Positions 1-7,694 are shown, counted from the first letter of the stretch. The stretch: DNA of 16,187 nt from an uncultured Collinsella sp. (GCA_900549455.1 UROM01000032.1:1-16187); one strand, 5' to 3'. Notes: generated by a model not told the origin, from the letters alone. Made by a program: numbers and translations.

Positions 1-31
1 GTCGGCAGCGTCAGATGTGTATAAGAGACAG
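1..31 (+). other. Nextera (Tn5) sequencing adapter, not genomic
   Basis: Bases 13-31 are the 19-bp Tn5 mosaic end AGATGTGTATAAGAGACAG. Bases 1-12 are the tail of the Nextera read-1 primer (TCGTCGGCAGCGTC, lacking its first two bases). This is untrimmed library adapter. Genomic sequence starts at 32. Confidence 0.98.
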
Positions 32-189
32 GGATGGGCGAGGCGCCGGATCAACTCATCGGAAAGCATGGCCTTGTCCTCGCCGGTGTTCTCGCTTAAT
101 AGTTGCAGGATGCGAACGGCGCGATAGGCTGCCATCGAGGCGGCGCCTCTGGTTGTGGTGTCGTAGGTTTCAACAGCGGTTTCGGTCAT
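32..189 (-). CDS. N-terminal fragment of a probable HTH/WYL-type transcriptional regulator (partial)
   Basis: Reading from an ATG at 189-187 down to the adapter junction gives 52 codons with no stop, beginning MTETAVETYDTTTRG. The segment YRAVRILQLLSENTGEDKA followed by MLSDELIRRL resembles the first winged-helix stretch of WYL-domain (DeoR-like) regulators, which typically read like ILxxLxxxTDExHPLxxxEIIxxL. A Shine-Dalgarno sequence GGAAAGG (207-201) lies 11 nt before the ATG. The gene runs in the same direction as asnS but is separated from it by asnS's terminator, so it is probably its own unit. The C-terminal part, including any effector domain, lies beyond the contig. The coding call is firm on start, RBS and codon use. 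The WYL assignment is an inference from about 50 residues, and another small HTH family is possible. Confidence 0.6.
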
Positions 190-364
190 GGTGCCCACGT
201 CCTTTCCGTTTTGGGTGGCAACGGTATGGAGCCTAGGACGCGGGGTTTTCCCAGGGGCGCAGGGCGCTCTGGGCGGTCGGTAGTCGTCGGCAAACGGCGG
301 TTCGAGTTTTCAACAGCCCTGCTCAACTGACCAAAAGATTGCCAAAAGCTTGACGGATGCTGTT

Positions 365-400
365 GAAAAAAGCGTCTCTCGACCGATGCCGAGAGACGCT
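365..400 (-). terminator. Intrinsic terminator of asnS
   Basis: A perfect 11-bp stem (371-381 with 390-400) has an 8-nt loop. On the minus strand it is followed directly by a T-run (complement of 365-370). It lies 48 nt past the asnS stop codon and separates asnS from the downstream regulator gene. Confidence 0.9.
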
Positions 401-447
401 TGTGCGATGAGAGTTGGCGTGTGGCGACGCGAGCTAGCGTCCGACGA

Positions 448-1851
448 TTAGAAGTCGGCGTTGCCCACGGTGCGCGGGTGCGGCAGGACGTCGCGGATGT
501 TGCCCACGCCCGTCAGGTACATGACCAAGCGCTCAAAGCCCAAGCCGTAGCCGGCGTGCTTGCAGGAGCCATAGCGGCGCAGGTCCAGATAGTACTTGTA
601 CTGCTCGGGGGCCATGCCCAGATCCTTAATTCGACCTTCGAGCAGGTCCAGGCGCTCTTCGCGCTGGGAGCCACCGATAATCTCGCCGATGCCCGGCACC
701 AGGCAGTCGGCGGCGGCGACGGTCTTGCCGTCGTCGTTCATGCGCATGTAGAAGGCCTTGATCTCTGCCGGGTAGTCGGTTACGAAGGTCGGGCGCTTAA
801 AGTGCTCCTCGGTCAGGAAGCGCTCGTGCTCGGTCTGCAGGTCGATGCCCCAGCTGACGGGGTAATCAAACTGGTGGCCAGCAGCGACGGCCTGCTCCAG
901 GATCTCGACGGCTTCGGTGTAGGTAACGCGGGCAAAGTCAGAGTTTGCCACGTGGTCCAGGCGCTCGATCAGTCCCTTGTCCACAAACTTGTTGAGCATG
1001 TTGAGCTCGTCGGGGCAGGTGGCCATAACGTCCTTAAGGACGTACTTGAGCATGGCCTCGGCGTTATCCATGTAGTCGTTCAGATCGGCAAAGGCCATCT
1101 CGGGCTCGATCATCCAAAACTCGGCGGCGTGGCGCGTGGTGTTGGAGTTCTCGGCGCGGAAGGTGGGGCCAAAGGTGTACACGTCGCCAAAGGCCATGGC
1201 AAAGTTCTCGGCATTGAGCTGGCCGGACACGGTGAGGCTCGCATGCTTGCCAAAGAAGTCCTGGCTCCAGTCGACCTCGCCGGACTCGGTGAGGGGCGGA
1301 TTTTTGGGGTCGAGCGTGGTCACGCGGAACATCTCGCCGGCACCCTCGCAGTCACTCGTGGTGATGATGGGGGTGTTGACGTAGACAAAGCCCTGCTCCT
1401 GGAAGAAGCGGTGGATGGCGGCAGCCGCGACAGAGCGGATGCGGAACACGGCACGGAATAGGTTGGTGCGCGGGCGCAGGTGCTGCTGGGTGCGCAGGAA
1501 CTCGACGGTTGCGCGCTTCTTCTGCAGCGGGTAATCCGGGGCGCTGACGCCCTCGACCTCGATGGAGGTGGCAGAAAGCTCGAAAGGCTGGGGCGCATCG
1601 GGGGTCAGCTTGACGGTGCCGATGCAGATGAGGGCGGCCGAGACGTTTTGGTGGGCGATCTCGTCGTAGTTGTCGAGCGCCTCGCGGTTCATGACGACCT
1701 GCAGGTCGCGGAAGCAGCTGCCGTCGTTGAGCGTAACAAAGCCAAAGTTTTTCATGTCGCGGACGGACTTGACCCAGCCGGCGACGGTGACAGTCTGGCC
1801 GCCGAGCGACTCGGCATCGGCGTAGAGCTGCGCGATTTTGGTGCGGTTCAC
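448..1851 (-). CDS. asnS: Asparagine-tRNA ligase (AsnRS)
   Basis: Class II aminoacyl-tRNA synthetase that charges tRNA-Asn with asparagine in the cytoplasm. The N-terminal OB-fold anticodon-binding domain (residues about 18-105) contains VTVAGWVKSVRDMKNFGF. The catalytic core shows motif 1 around HRFFQEQGFVYVNTPIIT (147-164), motif 2 FRAENSNTTRHAAEF (231-245) and motif 3 GLGFERLVMYLTG (436-448). I chose the GTG at 1851-1849, which gives 467 aa, the usual AsnRS length (E. coli 466). GGGAGG lies 4 nt upstream of it, and the protein then begins (M)NRTKIAQLY. An in-frame ATG at 1863 and one at 1917 would only add residues with no family counterpart and have no good RBS. It is a single-gene unit with terminators on both sides. 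Identity is certain; the start is very likely. Confidence 0.97.
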   Translation of the reverse strand: MNRTKIAQLYADAESLGGQTVTVAGWVKSVRDMKNFGFVTLNDGSCFRDLQVVMNREALDNYDEIAHQNVSAALICIGTVKLTPDAPQPFELSATSIEVEGVSAPDYPLQKKRATVEFLRTQQHLRPRTNLFRAVFRIRSVAAAAIHRFFQEQGFVYVNTPIITTSDCEGAGEMFRVTTLDPKNPPLTESGEVDWSQDFFGKHASLTVSGQLNAENFAMAFGDVYTFGPTFRAENSNTTRHAAEFWMIEPEMAFADLNDYMDNAEAMLKYVLKDVMATCPDELNMLNKFVDKGLIERLDHVANSDFARVTYTEAVEILEQAVAAGHQFDYPVSWGIDLQTEHERFLTEEHFKRPTFVTDYPAEIKAFYMRMNDDGKTVAAADCLVPGIGEIIGGSQREERLDLLEGRIKDLGMAPEQYKYYLDLRRYGSCKHAGYGLGFERLVMYLTGVGNIRDVLPHPRTVGNADF

Positions 1852-1897
1852 GTATCCTCCCATAACGGTTGAATGATAGTTATCCATACAGTTCGAT

Positions 1898-1903
1898 ATT
1901 CTA
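1898..1903 (-). promoter_or_regulatory. Candidate -10 element for asnS
   Basis: On the minus strand TAGAAT (1903-1898) is a good -10 match placed 47 nt before the GTG start. No convincing -35 is visible at 16-18 bp. An alternative TTGAAA (1957-1952) lies just past the preceding gene's terminator, but its partner -10 is poor. Confidence 0.3.
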
Positions 1904-1954
1904 GCAGCTCGGCTCATTTGGGCTATACAGATAAGGCATTGGCGGGATGGTTTT

Positions 1955-1994
1955 CAAACGAAAAGCGCCCGCGGCCAAATGGTCGCGGGCGCTT
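1955..1994 (-). terminator. Intrinsic terminator of the PTS IIA gene
   Basis: An 11-bp perfect GC-rich stem (1963-1973 with 1984-1994) extends inward by three more pairs, one of them G-T, around a 4-nt loop. On the minus strand it is followed by TTTTCGTTT. It lies 38 nt past the IIA stop codon. Confidence 0.88.
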
Positions 1995-2031
1995 GGCGTG
2001 GTGCCTTTTGGCTGTGCGGCGTGCGGCTCGA

Positions 2032-2595
2032 CTACTTGGTCTTGGCCACCAGCAGCGGGTCGCCAAGCTTGACGAGCGGGTTGCCGCCGATAAGCGTTCC
2101 AGACTCGCCGACATGGTCGATGCTCTTAAGACGATCGAGCTCGGAGACGATGACGGTCACGATGTCCTCGTGACCGGCGGCCTTGATGGCCTCGCGGTCG
2201 AAGCTGATGAGAGGCTGGCCTGCCTTGACCACATCGCCCATCTCGACAAAGCGGGCAAAACCCTTGCCGTTCATTTCCACGGTGCCCAGGCCGACATGGA
2301 TGAACACGCGCAGGCCGTCTTCGGTAATCATGCCGATGGAGTGGTTGGTGACGGTGGTGGCACCGATGCGGCCGTTGGCGGGCGCATAGATGGTGCCGGT
2401 AATGGGCTCGATGCCATAGCCCTGGCCAAGCATGCCCGAGGCGATCGTCTCGTCAGGGACCTCGTCCAGGTTGACGAGCACGCCGTTGACGGGGGCATAG
2501 ATGACGCCTTCGCGGGTGGCGAAGCTTGCTGCGGGCGGAACGGACGCCTCGCCCGTCGAGGTGAAGGTGGACTTAAACGAATCGAGCAGACCCAT
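2032..2595 (-). CDS. PTS glucose-family IIA component, stand-alone (EIIA-Glc/Crr type)
   Basis: A 187-aa cytoplasmic phosphocarrier of the PTS_EIIA_1 family. It takes phosphate from HPr and passes it to a IIBC permease. The fold landmarks are visible: VIYAPVNGVLVNLDEVPDE (31-49), TNHSIGMITEDG with the first conserved histidine (His85), and LRVFIHVGLGTVEMNGKGF with the phosphorylated histidine (His100). It lacks IIB, IIC and HPr domains and no permease is next to it, so it must serve partners elsewhere. The ATG at 2595 is preceded by GGAGG at 5-nt spacing. An upstream in-frame start would add 27 residues unlike the family. In enteric bacteria the free IIA also signals carbon status; whether it does so here is unknown. 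Confidence 0.93.
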   Translation of the reverse strand: MGLLDSFKSTFTSTGEASVPPAASFATREGVIYAPVNGVLVNLDEVPDETIASGMLGQGYGIEPITGTIYAPANGRIGATTVTNHSIGMITEDGLRVFIHVGLGTVEMNGKGFARFVEMGDVVKAGQPLISFDREAIKAAGHEDIVTVIVSELDRLKSIDHVGESGTLIGGNPLVKLGDPLLVAKTK

Positions 2596-2642
2596 AGTTG
2601 CCTCCAACTTAAATAGGCGCATATCGCGCGCTTGGTTTGCCG

Positions 2643-2676
2643 GAAACGTTTCATATATGTTTCGCGGCTTGGTCAA
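2643..2676 (-). promoter_or_regulatory. Possible promoter and LacI-type operator for the PTS IIA gene
   Basis: The perfect 10-bp palindrome GAAACGTTTC (2643-2652), with central CG, resembles LacI-family operators. A minus-strand TTGACC (2676-2671) lies just upstream and could be a -35. The fitting -10 hexamer is weak (TATGAA at 15 bp or TGAAAC at 17 bp). A second GTTTC copy at 2659-2663 is one helical turn away. This is suggestive only. Confidence 0.3.
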
Positions 2677-2839
2677 CGCCCCCTATTTTACGCTGCTCAG
2701 CGATACCTCTGAGCTGGGATTATGTGATATATCAGTTGAAGTGAAACTTATTGCTGGAGTGTTTCTGCGCCACGGGTTCAAGTGGGGTACGCTTGAAGGC
2801 GAAAAACAAGGGCGCATAATTTGCGCGAAGGGAGCCCAT

Positions 2840-3742
2840 ATGATTGTCGAGAACCATGCGCTGTGGGGCGAGGAACCGACCGAGGAATATCCGGCGACGT
2901 TTACGTATTTGGGTGCCGAGCCGCTGCCCGATAAGCCGAATGGCCGCCGCCCTGCTGTGATTATCTGCGGCGGAGGTGCGTTTACGCATATCGCTCTGCA
3001 TGAGCAGGATCCCGTGGCGTTTGCGTTTTTGGATCACGGTTACCAGGCCTTTGTGCTCAACTATGTCACGAGTGACACGGGCGATGTGAGCTTTCCGCAC
3101 CCACAGGCAGACCTTGCCAAGATGGTCGCCACGGTGCGCGCCAACGCCGACGAGTGGCATGTCGATCCCAAGCGCGTGTGCGTCGTGGGGTTCTCGGCGG
3201 GCGGCATGATCTGCGCTTCGCTGGCAACGCAATGGAAGACTGGTCCCTTCGCGGGCCTGGCAGGGGCGCGTCCGGACGACATTCGTCCCGATGCCGTGGT
3301 GCTGGGCTATCCGCTGCTCGACTTTGCCTATGTGCGCGACATGCAGACGCGCGACCCGCGCATCGACCTGCGCGTGCCCAAGACGGGCGGCAAGACGGGG
3401 CGCGATCTGCTCAACGACTACCTGTCGATGGTGACGGGTGACGAGGCAACTGACGAGCATCTGTCCGACATCTGCCCCACCACACACGTTTCGCGCCAGA
3501 TGCCCCCGACCTTTGTGTGGGGCGTGTCCGACGATAAAACGGCGCCGATCGCGCAGGTCTATCCGTTTGCGCAGCGCATGGCCGAGGAAGGCGTCGTATG
3601 CGAGATGCACGTCTTTGACCAAGGTGGTCACGGCCTTTCGCTCGGCAACGCCAACACCGCGGTCGACAACGAGGACAAGCAGGTGGCGGTCCGTCCTTGG
3701 ATTCGCCTAGCCTTCCGCTTCCTGGAGCGCCACGGGTTTTAG
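2840..3742 (+). CDS. Alpha/beta-hydrolase fold esterase-like enzyme
   Basis: A 300-aa cytoplasmic enzyme without signal peptide, of the Aes/BD-FAE acetylesterase type (hydrolase of small esters, possibly acetylated sugars; substrate unknown). A CGGGAF oxyanion-hole segment (43-48) replaces the more usual HGGG. The nucleophile elbow is GFSAG with Ser119, the acid is probably Asp231 or Asp232 in GVSDDKTAP, and the base is His264 in GGHGLSLG. The ATG at 2840 has GGAG at 5-nt spacing. The reading frame stays open about 340 nt further upstream, but that stretch overlaps the divergent IIA gene and has no RBS, so I exclude it. It is divergent from the PTS IIA gene and followed by an unrelated iron gene, so it is probably a single-gene unit. 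Confidence 0.88.
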   Translation: MIVENHALWGEEPTEEYPATFTYLGAEPLPDKPNGRRPAVIICGGGAFTHIALHEQDPVAFAFLDHGYQAFVLNYVTSDTGDVSFPHPQADLAKMVATVRANADEWHVDPKRVCVVGFSAGGMICASLATQWKTGPFAGLAGARPDDIRPDAVVLGYPLLDFAYVRDMQTRDPRIDLRVPKTGGKTGRDLLNDYLSMVTGDEATDEHLSDICPTTHVSRQMPPTFVWGVSDDKTAPIAQVYPFAQRMAEEGVVCEMHVFDQGGHGLSLGNANTAVDNEDKQVAVRPWIRLAFRFLERHGF

Positions 3743-3769
3743 TTACGGCGTTTTACCAAACGCCGTAAC
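3742..3769 (+). terminator. Strong hairpin at the end of the hydrolase gene (no T-run)
   Basis: A perfect 12-bp stem (3742-3753 with 3758-3769) with a 4-nt loop starts on the last base of the hydrolase stop codon. Neither strand has a T-run after it, so it may be a weak or Rho-assisted terminator or an mRNA 3'-end protector. Confidence 0.5.
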
Positions 3770-3809
3770 CACTCGACGCTGCAAGCCCGCCAGGGCGGCA
3801 ATCTGTCGA

Positions 3810-3839
3810 TTGAACATCGGTGTGTGTTCGCGCTATCAT
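3810..3839 (+). promoter_or_regulatory. Predicted promoter of feoAB
   Basis: TTGAAC (3810-3815), an 18-bp spacer, then TATCAT (3834-3839). The expected transcription start near 3846 falls on the first GGTTA element of the operator-like cluster. Confidence 0.55.
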
Positions 3840-3843
3840 GCGT

Positions 3844-3877
3844 GGTTAAATGGTTAGCCATGGCAAACGGTTAGCCA
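3844..3877 (+). promoter_or_regulatory. Putative iron-regulator (DtxR-family) operator cluster upstream of feoAB
   Basis: GTTAGCCATGGCAAAC (3853-3868) is a 16-bp near-perfect palindrome (7 of 8 base pairs) with the TTAG/GCC flavour of DtxR/IdeR boxes. GGTTA recurs at 3844, 3852 and 3869, and GGTTAGCCA occurs twice (3852-3860 and 3869-3877). Placed over the predicted transcription start, it would suit iron-dependent repression. The regulator identity is an inference. Confidence 0.5.
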
Positions 3878-3926
3878 AGATAAACAAAATGCAACGCCCT
3901 GTGGGCGCCGGGGGAGGAACACGGAC

Positions 3927-6287
3927 GTGAAGCTCGATACACTCGAGATTGGAAAGGACGCCGTTGTCGCATCGGTGACATCCGACGATCAGGCGCTTCG
4001 ACAGCATATTTTGGACATGGGTCTAACGCCGGGCACCGAAGTTACCATGATGAAGTACGCCCCCATGGGTGACCCGCTCGAGATCCGCCTGCGTGGCTAC
4101 GAGTTGACGCTGCGCAAGGACGATGCCGCTCGCATCGAGCTCGTGGGTGTTCACGACACCGATGCGGGTCCGCGCGCTAACGCCGCAATCGGCACGACGG
4201 AGCATCCGGCCCTGGGCGAGGGGACGTATTCGCCCCGCGCCGCGAAGACGGCCGTGCCTGAGGGCGCGCCGCTGCATTTTGCCCTCGCCGGCAACCAAAA
4301 CTGCGGTAAGACCACGCTGTTCAACCAGCTTACGGGCTCCAACCAGCACGTCGGCAACTTTCCCGGCGTAACGGTCGACCGCAAAGACGGTACCATTCGT
4401 AACCACCCCGAGGCGAGCGTTACCGACCTGCCCGGCATTTACTCTCTGTCGCCGTACACGGGTGAGGAGATCGTGAGCCGCCAGTTTATCCTAGATGAGC
4501 ATCCCGACGCCATCATCGATATCATTGACGCCACCAACATCGAGCGCAATCTGTACCTGACGCTGCAGCTTATGGAGCTCGACTGCCCCATGGTCATCGC
4601 GCTCAACATGATGGACGAGGTGACGGCCAACGGCGGCGCCGTGGACGTCAACCTGCTTGAGAGCCTGTTGGGCGTGCCCGTTGTCCCCATTAGCGCTGCC
4701 CGCAACGAGGGTATCGGCGAGCTGGTGGATCATGCCCTGCACGTGGCACGGTTCCGCGAACGCCCCGGTCGCCTGGACTTCTGTGCGCCCGATGGTCCAG
4801 ACGGCGGCGCGCTGCATCGCTGCATTCACGGCATCGCCAACCTTATCGAGGACCATGCCGCGACGGCGCACATTCCCGTGCGTTTTGCGGCGACCAAGCT
4901 GGTTGAGGGCGACGAGCTGGTGACCGAGGCACTTCACCTGGATCGCAACGAGCTCGACGCTATCGAGCACATCATTACCCAGATGGAGGGCGAGGCCGGC
5001 ACCGACCGCCTGTCCGCGCTGGCCGATATGCGCTTTAGCTTTATCGGCGACGTGTGTGGGCGCTGCGTCGTCAAACCGCACGAGAGCCGCGAGCACGTGC
5101 GCTCCGTTAAGATCGACCGCATCCTGACGGGTCGCTACACGGCCATTCCGGCGTTCCTGGTGATTATGGGCCTTGTCTTTTGGCTGACGTTTGGCGTGAT
5201 CGGTGCGGCGTTGCAGGGACTCATGGAGGACGGTATCGCGGTCATCATCGCCTTGGCCGATGCAGGTCTCAAGGCGTTCGGAACCAACGACGTGGTGCGC
5301 TCGCTGGCTGTCGACGGCGTGCTCACGGGTGTGGGTAGTGTGCTGACCTTCCTGCCGATTATCGTTGTGCTCTTCTTGTTCCTCTCCATTCTGGAAGACT
5401 CCGGCTACATGGCGCGCGTGGCCTTTGTCATGGATAAAGTGCTGCGTCGCTTTGGCCTGTCAGGCCGCAGCTTCGTGCCTATGCTCGTCGGTTTTGGCTG
5501 CACCGTGCCGGCTATCATGTCGACCCGTACACTCCCATCCGAGCACGACCGCAAGATGACGGTCATGCTCACGCCGTTCATGAGCTGTTCGGCTAAGTTG
5601 CCGGTCTACGGTCTGCTGTGCGGGGCGTTTTTCCCGCAGGCGACAGTTCCCGCCATGGTCTCGCTCTATTTGATTGGCATTGCGGTCGGTTGCATCGCGG
5701 CTTTGTTGCTCAACCGCACGGCATTTAAGGGCGACCCGGTGCCGTTTATCATGGAGCTTCCCAATTACCGCCTGCCGAGCGTCAAGACGACGGTGATGCT
5801 GGCATGGGATAAGGCCAAGGACTTTATTACCAAGGCTTTTACCATTATCTTTGCCGCTACCGTGGTCATCTGGTTCCTTCAGACGTTCGACATTCGCTTT
5901 AATGTGGTCGCCGATCAGTCGCAGAGTCTGCTTGCGGGCCTCGGCAGCATCATCGCGCCGGTGCTGACGCCGCTTGGGTTTGGCGACTGGCGTGCATCCA
6001 CGGCGCTCGTCACCGGACTTATCGCCAAGGAGAGCGTCATCTCGACCCTCACGGTACTTTTGGGCGCGACCTCGCCCGCGGCACTGTCGACCATGTTTTC
6101 GCCGTTTACTGCCTATGTGTTCCTGGTCTTTACGTTGCTGTACCCGCCGTGCGTGGCTGCGATCGGCGCCGTCAAGAGCGAGCTGGGCGCGCGCTACGCC
6201 GTTGCCGTGTTCGCGTTTCAAGTGACGGTCGCCTGGATCGTGGCGTTTGTCGTGCATTCGGCGGGCATATTGCTGGGGTTGGCTTAG
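3927..6287 (+). CDS. feoB: FeoA-FeoB fusion, ferrous iron transport protein
   Basis: A 786-aa inner-membrane Fe(II) transporter in which an N-terminal FeoA SH3-like domain (residues 1-75, with LRQHILDMGLTPGTEV) is fused through a roughly 40-residue Ala/Pro-containing linker to FeoB. The G domain shows G1 GNQNCGKTT (122-130), G2 GNFPGVT (143-149), G3 DLPG (167-170), G4 NMMD (227-230) and G5 SAA (256-258). The membrane part starts near 403. It has the two gate segments, VGFGCTVPA (Cys525) and PFMSCSAKLPVY (Cys554), plus TGLIAKESV near the end. The GTG start has GGGGGAGG 9 nt upstream. There is no separate feoA or feoC nearby. FeoB alone is usually about 700-770 aa, so the length fits the fusion. 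Control by an iron repressor is likely from the upstream palindrome. Confidence 0.96.
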   Translation: MKLDTLEIGKDAVVASVTSDDQALRQHILDMGLTPGTEVTMMKYAPMGDPLEIRLRGYELTLRKDDAARIELVGVHDTDAGPRANAAIGTTEHPALGEGTYSPRAAKTAVPEGAPLHFALAGNQNCGKTTLFNQLTGSNQHVGNFPGVTVDRKDGTIRNHPEASVTDLPGIYSLSPYTGEEIVSRQFILDEHPDAIIDIIDATNIERNLYLTLQLMELDCPMVIALNMMDEVTANGGAVDVNLLESLLGVPVVPISAARNEGIGELVDHALHVARFRERPGRLDFCAPDGPDGGALHRCIHGIANLIEDHAATAHIPVRFAATKLVEGDELVTEALHLDRNELDAIEHIITQMEGEAGTDRLSALADMRFSFIGDVCGRCVVKPHESREHVRSVKIDRILTGRYTAIPAFLVIMGLVFWLTFGVIGAALQGLMEDGIAVIIALADAGLKAFGTNDVVRSLAVDGVLTGVGSVLTFLPIIVVLFLFLSILEDSGYMARVAFVMDKVLRRFGLSGRSFVPMLVGFGCTVPAIMSTRTLPSEHDRKMTVMLTPFMSCSAKLPVYGLLCGAFFPQATVPAMVSLYLIGIAVGCIAALLLNRTAFKGDPVPFIMELPNYRLPSVKTTVMLAWDKAKDFITKAFTIIFAATVVIWFLQTFDIRFNVVADQSQSLLAGLGSIIAPVLTPLGFGDWRASTALVTGLIAKESVISTLTVLLGATSPAALSTMFSPFTAYVFLVFTLLYPPCVAAIGAVKSELGARYAVAVFAFQVTVAWIVAFVVHSAGILLGLA

Positions 6288-6328
6288 TTATTTATTGACG
6301 GCGCAACCTCTGTGTATCGAATTGTTTT

Positions 6329-6370
6329 CGGCCCCGCATCTGTTGCTGACGGATGCGGGGCCGTTGCTAT
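6329..6370 (+). terminator. Likely terminator of feoAB
   Basis: A perfect 12-bp stem (6329-6340 with 6352-6363) with an 11-nt loop lies 41 nt after the feoAB stop. The tail TTGCTAT is only weakly T-rich. The hairpin overlaps the promoter region of the next gene. Confidence 0.65.
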
Positions 6371-6375
6371 ATAAT
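6346..6375 (+). promoter_or_regulatory. Predicted promoter of the MFS gene
   Basis: A consensus -10 TATAAT (6370-6375) has CTGACG (6346-6351) 18 bp upstream as a partial -35. The -35 lies in the loop of the feoAB terminator hairpin. The predicted start near 6382 leaves a short leader before the ATG at 6409. Confidence 0.5.
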
Positions 6376-6408
6376 CGCCTCCGCTCAAAATGATTGGAGA
6401 CGTTATAT

Positions 6409-7605
6409 ATGAGTCAGGCAAGGCAAGACGGCATCACGCTCAGGCAATGGCTCCCGCTCGTCGGGCTCACCTGCTGTGCGTTCGTGTTCAACACGTCGGA
6501 GTTCATGCCCATCGGCCTTCTGACTGATATTGCTGCGTCGTTCTCGCTCACCGAGGCCCAGGCGGGGATCATGATCTCGGTCTATGCCTGGGGCGTCATG
6601 CTGCTGTCGTTGCCGCTCATGGTGTTCGCTTCGCGTTTCGAGTTCAAGCGGATGCTGCTGGGCGTGCTTGCCGTGTTCTCGCTGGGCCAGTTCCTGTCCG
6701 CCTTGGCGCCGACCTATCCCATCTTAGTCTGCGCGCGCCTGGTGGTTGCCTGCGCGCACGCCGTGTTCTGGTCGGTCGCCTCGATCATGGCGTCGCGCCT
6801 GGTCGACACCCGCCATGGGGCGCTCGCCATCAGCATGATCGCCACGGGCTCTTCCATCGCACAGATCTTCGGCCTGCCGCTCGGCCGCGCCATTGGCCTG
6901 GCCGTGGGCTGGCGTATGACGTTTGCTGTGGTCGGAGCGCTGTCTGCTGTCGCGGTCGTCTACCAGGCCACGGTGTTTCCTGCCATGCCAGCGGGCGAGC
7001 GTTTTACGCTCAAGCAGCTGCCCGAGCTGCTCAAGAACCCGTTCCTCATCGCACTCTATGTGGTCACGGTGTTCATGGCGACCGGCTATTACGCGGGCTA
7101 TAGCTATATCGAGCCTTTCCTGGCTCAGGTCGCGCATGTCGACGCAAGCGCCATCACTATGACGCTGACGGCTTTCGGCTGCTCTGGTCTGCTCGGAAGC
7201 TGGCTGTTTGGCCGCCTGTTCGATGGGCATCGCTTCCCGTTCCTTGCAATTACGCTCTCCGGCGTGCCGGCGGCCCTGCTGCTCATGGGTCCGGTCGCAT
7301 CGTCGCTCGCGGCAGTGCTTGCCGTCTGCGCGCTGTGGGGCTGCTGCGCCACGGCCTTTAATGTGGCGTTTCAAGCCGAGCTCATCAAGTACACGCCCGC
7401 GGATTCGTCGGCTGTCGCCATGTCGATCTTCTCGGGCCTGTTCAATCTCGGTATTGGCACGGGCACCGCGATCGGCGGCGCCGTGGTTTCGGGTCCCGGT
7501 ATCGCTTGGATCGGCTTTGCGGGCGGGGCGATCGCCGTCGTGGGCGTAATCCTCGCCATTACGGTGCTGTTCCCGGCCATACGCCGCGCCAAGCCCGTCG
7601 CCTAA
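6409..7605 (+). CDS. sotB: MFS sugar efflux transporter, SotB/DHA1 type
   Basis: A 398-aa integral membrane protein with about 12 hydrophobic segments, the usual MFS length. It closely follows the E. coli SotB (YdeA) pattern: AFVFNTSEFMPIGLLTDIA in helix 1, AGIMISVYAWGVMLLSLP in helix 2, ACAHAVFWSVAS, GLPLGRAIGLAVGWRMTF, YYAGYSYIEPF, and SIFSGLFNLGIGTG near the end. SotB-type proteins export arabinose, lactose-like sugars or related compounds by proton antiport; the substrate here is not known. The ATG at 6409 is chosen because GGAG (6396-6399) sits 9 nt upstream. A TTG five codons earlier overlaps that RBS and is unlikely. It has its own promoter and is bounded by hairpins on both sides. Confidence 0.88.
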   Translation: MSQARQDGITLRQWLPLVGLTCCAFVFNTSEFMPIGLLTDIAASFSLTEAQAGIMISVYAWGVMLLSLPLMVFASRFEFKRMLLGVLAVFSLGQFLSALAPTYPILVCARLVVACAHAVFWSVASIMASRLVDTRHGALAISMIATGSSIAQIFGLPLGRAIGLAVGWRMTFAVVGALSAVAVVYQATVFPAMPAGERFTLKQLPELLKNPFLIALYVVTVFMATGYYAGYSYIEPFLAQVAHVDASAITMTLTAFGCSGLLGSWLFGRLFDGHRFPFLAITLSGVPAALLLMGPVASSLAAVLAVCALWGCCATAFNVAFQAELIKYTPADSSAVAMSIFSGLFNLGIGTGTAIGGAVVSGPGIAWIGFAGGAIAVVGVILAITVLFPAIRRAKPVA

Positions 7606-7620
7606 TCACGTCTCCTCATC

Positions 7621-7694
7621 AGTTGCGGTGGAATAGTTCTTGTTTAAGGCCTCTGAAGACCCAAGCAGGAACTATTCCACCGCAACTTATTTTG
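7621..7694 (+). terminator. Very long inverted repeat acting as terminator of the MFS gene
   Basis: A perfect 19-bp inverted repeat (7621-7639 with 7669-7687) extends inward to 25 pairs with two G-T wobbles, leaving a 17-nt loop (7646-7662). It begins 16 nt after the MFS stop and is followed by TTATTTT. The T-rich tail supports termination on the plus strand. The stem is much longer than the other terminators here and looks like a dispersed palindromic repeat. Confidence 0.7.

Noticed and set aside
400..1461. Long plus-strand open frame opposite asnS
   Set aside because: It is a shadow of the asnS codon pattern in GC-rich DNA: no RBS, low-complexity Val/Gly/Ala/His composition, and it overlaps a certain gene entirely.
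2501..2839. N-terminal extension of the alpha/beta-hydrolase gene
   Set aside because: The open frame would overlap the divergent PTS IIA gene and its promoter; the ATG at 2840 has the only good RBS and gives a normal family length.
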